This document shows positions 46,934 through 47,510 of a stretch of 47,510 bases of DNA, piece after piece; the first letter of the stretch is position 1, and every line of letters begins with the position of its first letter. The DNA comes from Gammaproteobacteria bacterium (GTDB lineage: Bacteria; Pseudomonadota; Gammaproteobacteria; PS1; Pseudothioglobaceae), in assembly GCA_029941485.1 (NCBI GenBank), contig JAPYOZ010000002.1, positions 1 through 47,510 on the forward strand, written 5' to 3'. A program made the position numbers and the translations under genes. The notes beneath the pieces were generated by a model. It was not told the DNA's origin. It made no database searches and saw nothing but the letters and a program-made list of their open reading frames with translations.

Positions 46934-47308
46934 TTAGTTCGTTAGTAACTGGACAGCCCAGGTAAAAAATGCATCCACAATCCACAAGAAAATAGCAACA
47001 ATCACTACCGCTACCATAATCATTCCGGTTGTTTTCATGGTCTCATCTCGATTAGGCCAAACAACTTTTCTCAGTTCAATTTTCGTCTCTTTGAAAAATG
47101 AATTTAATCTATCGCCTTGAGGTGATTTAAAAAATACAAAACCAGCCAAAACCATGCCAACAAGTAGAAACAATACCTTGTACAACGTTGTATTCAGTCC
47201 TAACGGGTCTAAATAAAACAGCACAAGAGCGCCAATCACAATTAGGATTGATACATTCATTCCCAATGACGATGATTCTTTTTCTTGACTCTCTACACTC
47301 TTACTCAC
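46934..47308 (-). CDS. secE: Protein translocase subunit SecE; GTG start, corrected from 47353
   Basis: FFKETKIELRKVVWPNRDETMKTTGMIMVAVVI; GTG AGT AAG preceded by AAAGGTG; the ORF-track start lies inside the tRNA. Confidence 0.93.
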   Translation of the reverse strand: MSKSVESQEKESSSLGMNVSILIVIGALVLFYLDPLGLNTTLYKVLFLLVGMVLAGFVFFKSPQGDRLNSFFKETKIELRKVVWPNRDETMKTTGMIMVAVVIVAIFLWIVDAFFTWAVQLLTN

Positions 47309-47323
47309 ATTACACCTTTCATA

Positions 47324-47399
47324 TGGCAGGCAAGGAGGGACTCGAACCCCCAACCAACGGTTTTGGAGACCGCCACTCTACCAATTGAGCCACTTGCCT
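47324..47399 (-). tRNA. tRNA-Trp (anticodon CCA), CCA tail encoded
   Basis: AGGCAAGTGGCTCAATTGGTAGAGTGGCGGTCTCCAAAACCGTTGGTTGGGGGTTCGAGTCCCTCCTTGCCTGCCA folds as a cloverleaf; acceptor AGGCAAG/CTTGCCT. Confidence 0.97.
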
Positions 47400-47457
47400 A
47401 AATACTCTTAAAGGCTCAGACAATTTTGCCTAAGCCAAATTTAATTATTTTTCTAAA

Positions 47458-47510
47458 TTACGCCGTTACTTTAGAAACAACACCCGCACCAACTGTACGG
47501 CCACCTTCTC
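47458..47510 (-). CDS. tuf: Elongation factor Tu, C-terminus (partial at window edge)
   Basis: Minus strand encodes EGGRTVGAGVVSKVTA*, the EF-Tu C-terminus, next to tRNA-Trp/secE. Confidence 0.95.
   Translation of the reverse strand, partial: EGGRTVGAGVVSKVTA

Noticed and set aside
47309-47353. N-terminal extension of the secE ORF (MGVRVPPCLPYERCN)
   Set aside because: Runs into the 3' part of tRNA-Trp; the GTG at 47308 with SD is the better start.

Overview
This is a compact, AT-rich, core-genome window from a gammaproteobacterium. The sulfur-oxidation genes and gene content suggest a SUP05/Thioglobus-like sulfur oxidiser; this taxonomy is inferred, with no database search. Contents in order: ftsY 3' end (partial); quinone oxidoreductase; a two-TM hypothetical; phhB; hemC; a SoxW/DsbC-like thioredoxin; argH; fmt; trmL; clpB with a sigma32-like promoter; an orphan rsxE/rnfE; a periplasmic rhodanese; prmC; a small exported hypothetical; RNase P RNA; class I fumarase; mreBCD-mrdA; a receiver-like hypothetical; tgt; an ATM1-type ABC exporter; recX-recA; ribD-coaBC; a long AT-rich intergenic region with DnaA-box and IHF-site matches; comEC; dnaE; a small PHINT-repeat-like ORF; the cluster soxX-Y-Z-A-K; trpE; and the rpoC-rpoB-rplL-rplJ-rplA-rplK-nusG-secE-tRNA-Trp-tuf block. 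No CRISPR array, transposase, integrase, phage module or defence island was found. The most interesting signals are non-coding or small: the oriC-like intergenic region, a 21-aa ORF behind a strong Shine-Dalgarno, two perfect hairpins between rplL and rpoB, ribosomal leader structures, an rnpB promoter overlapping the fumarase stop codon, a probable leaderless rsxE transcript, and a few small uncharacterised proteins. I did not find a convincing large novel system.
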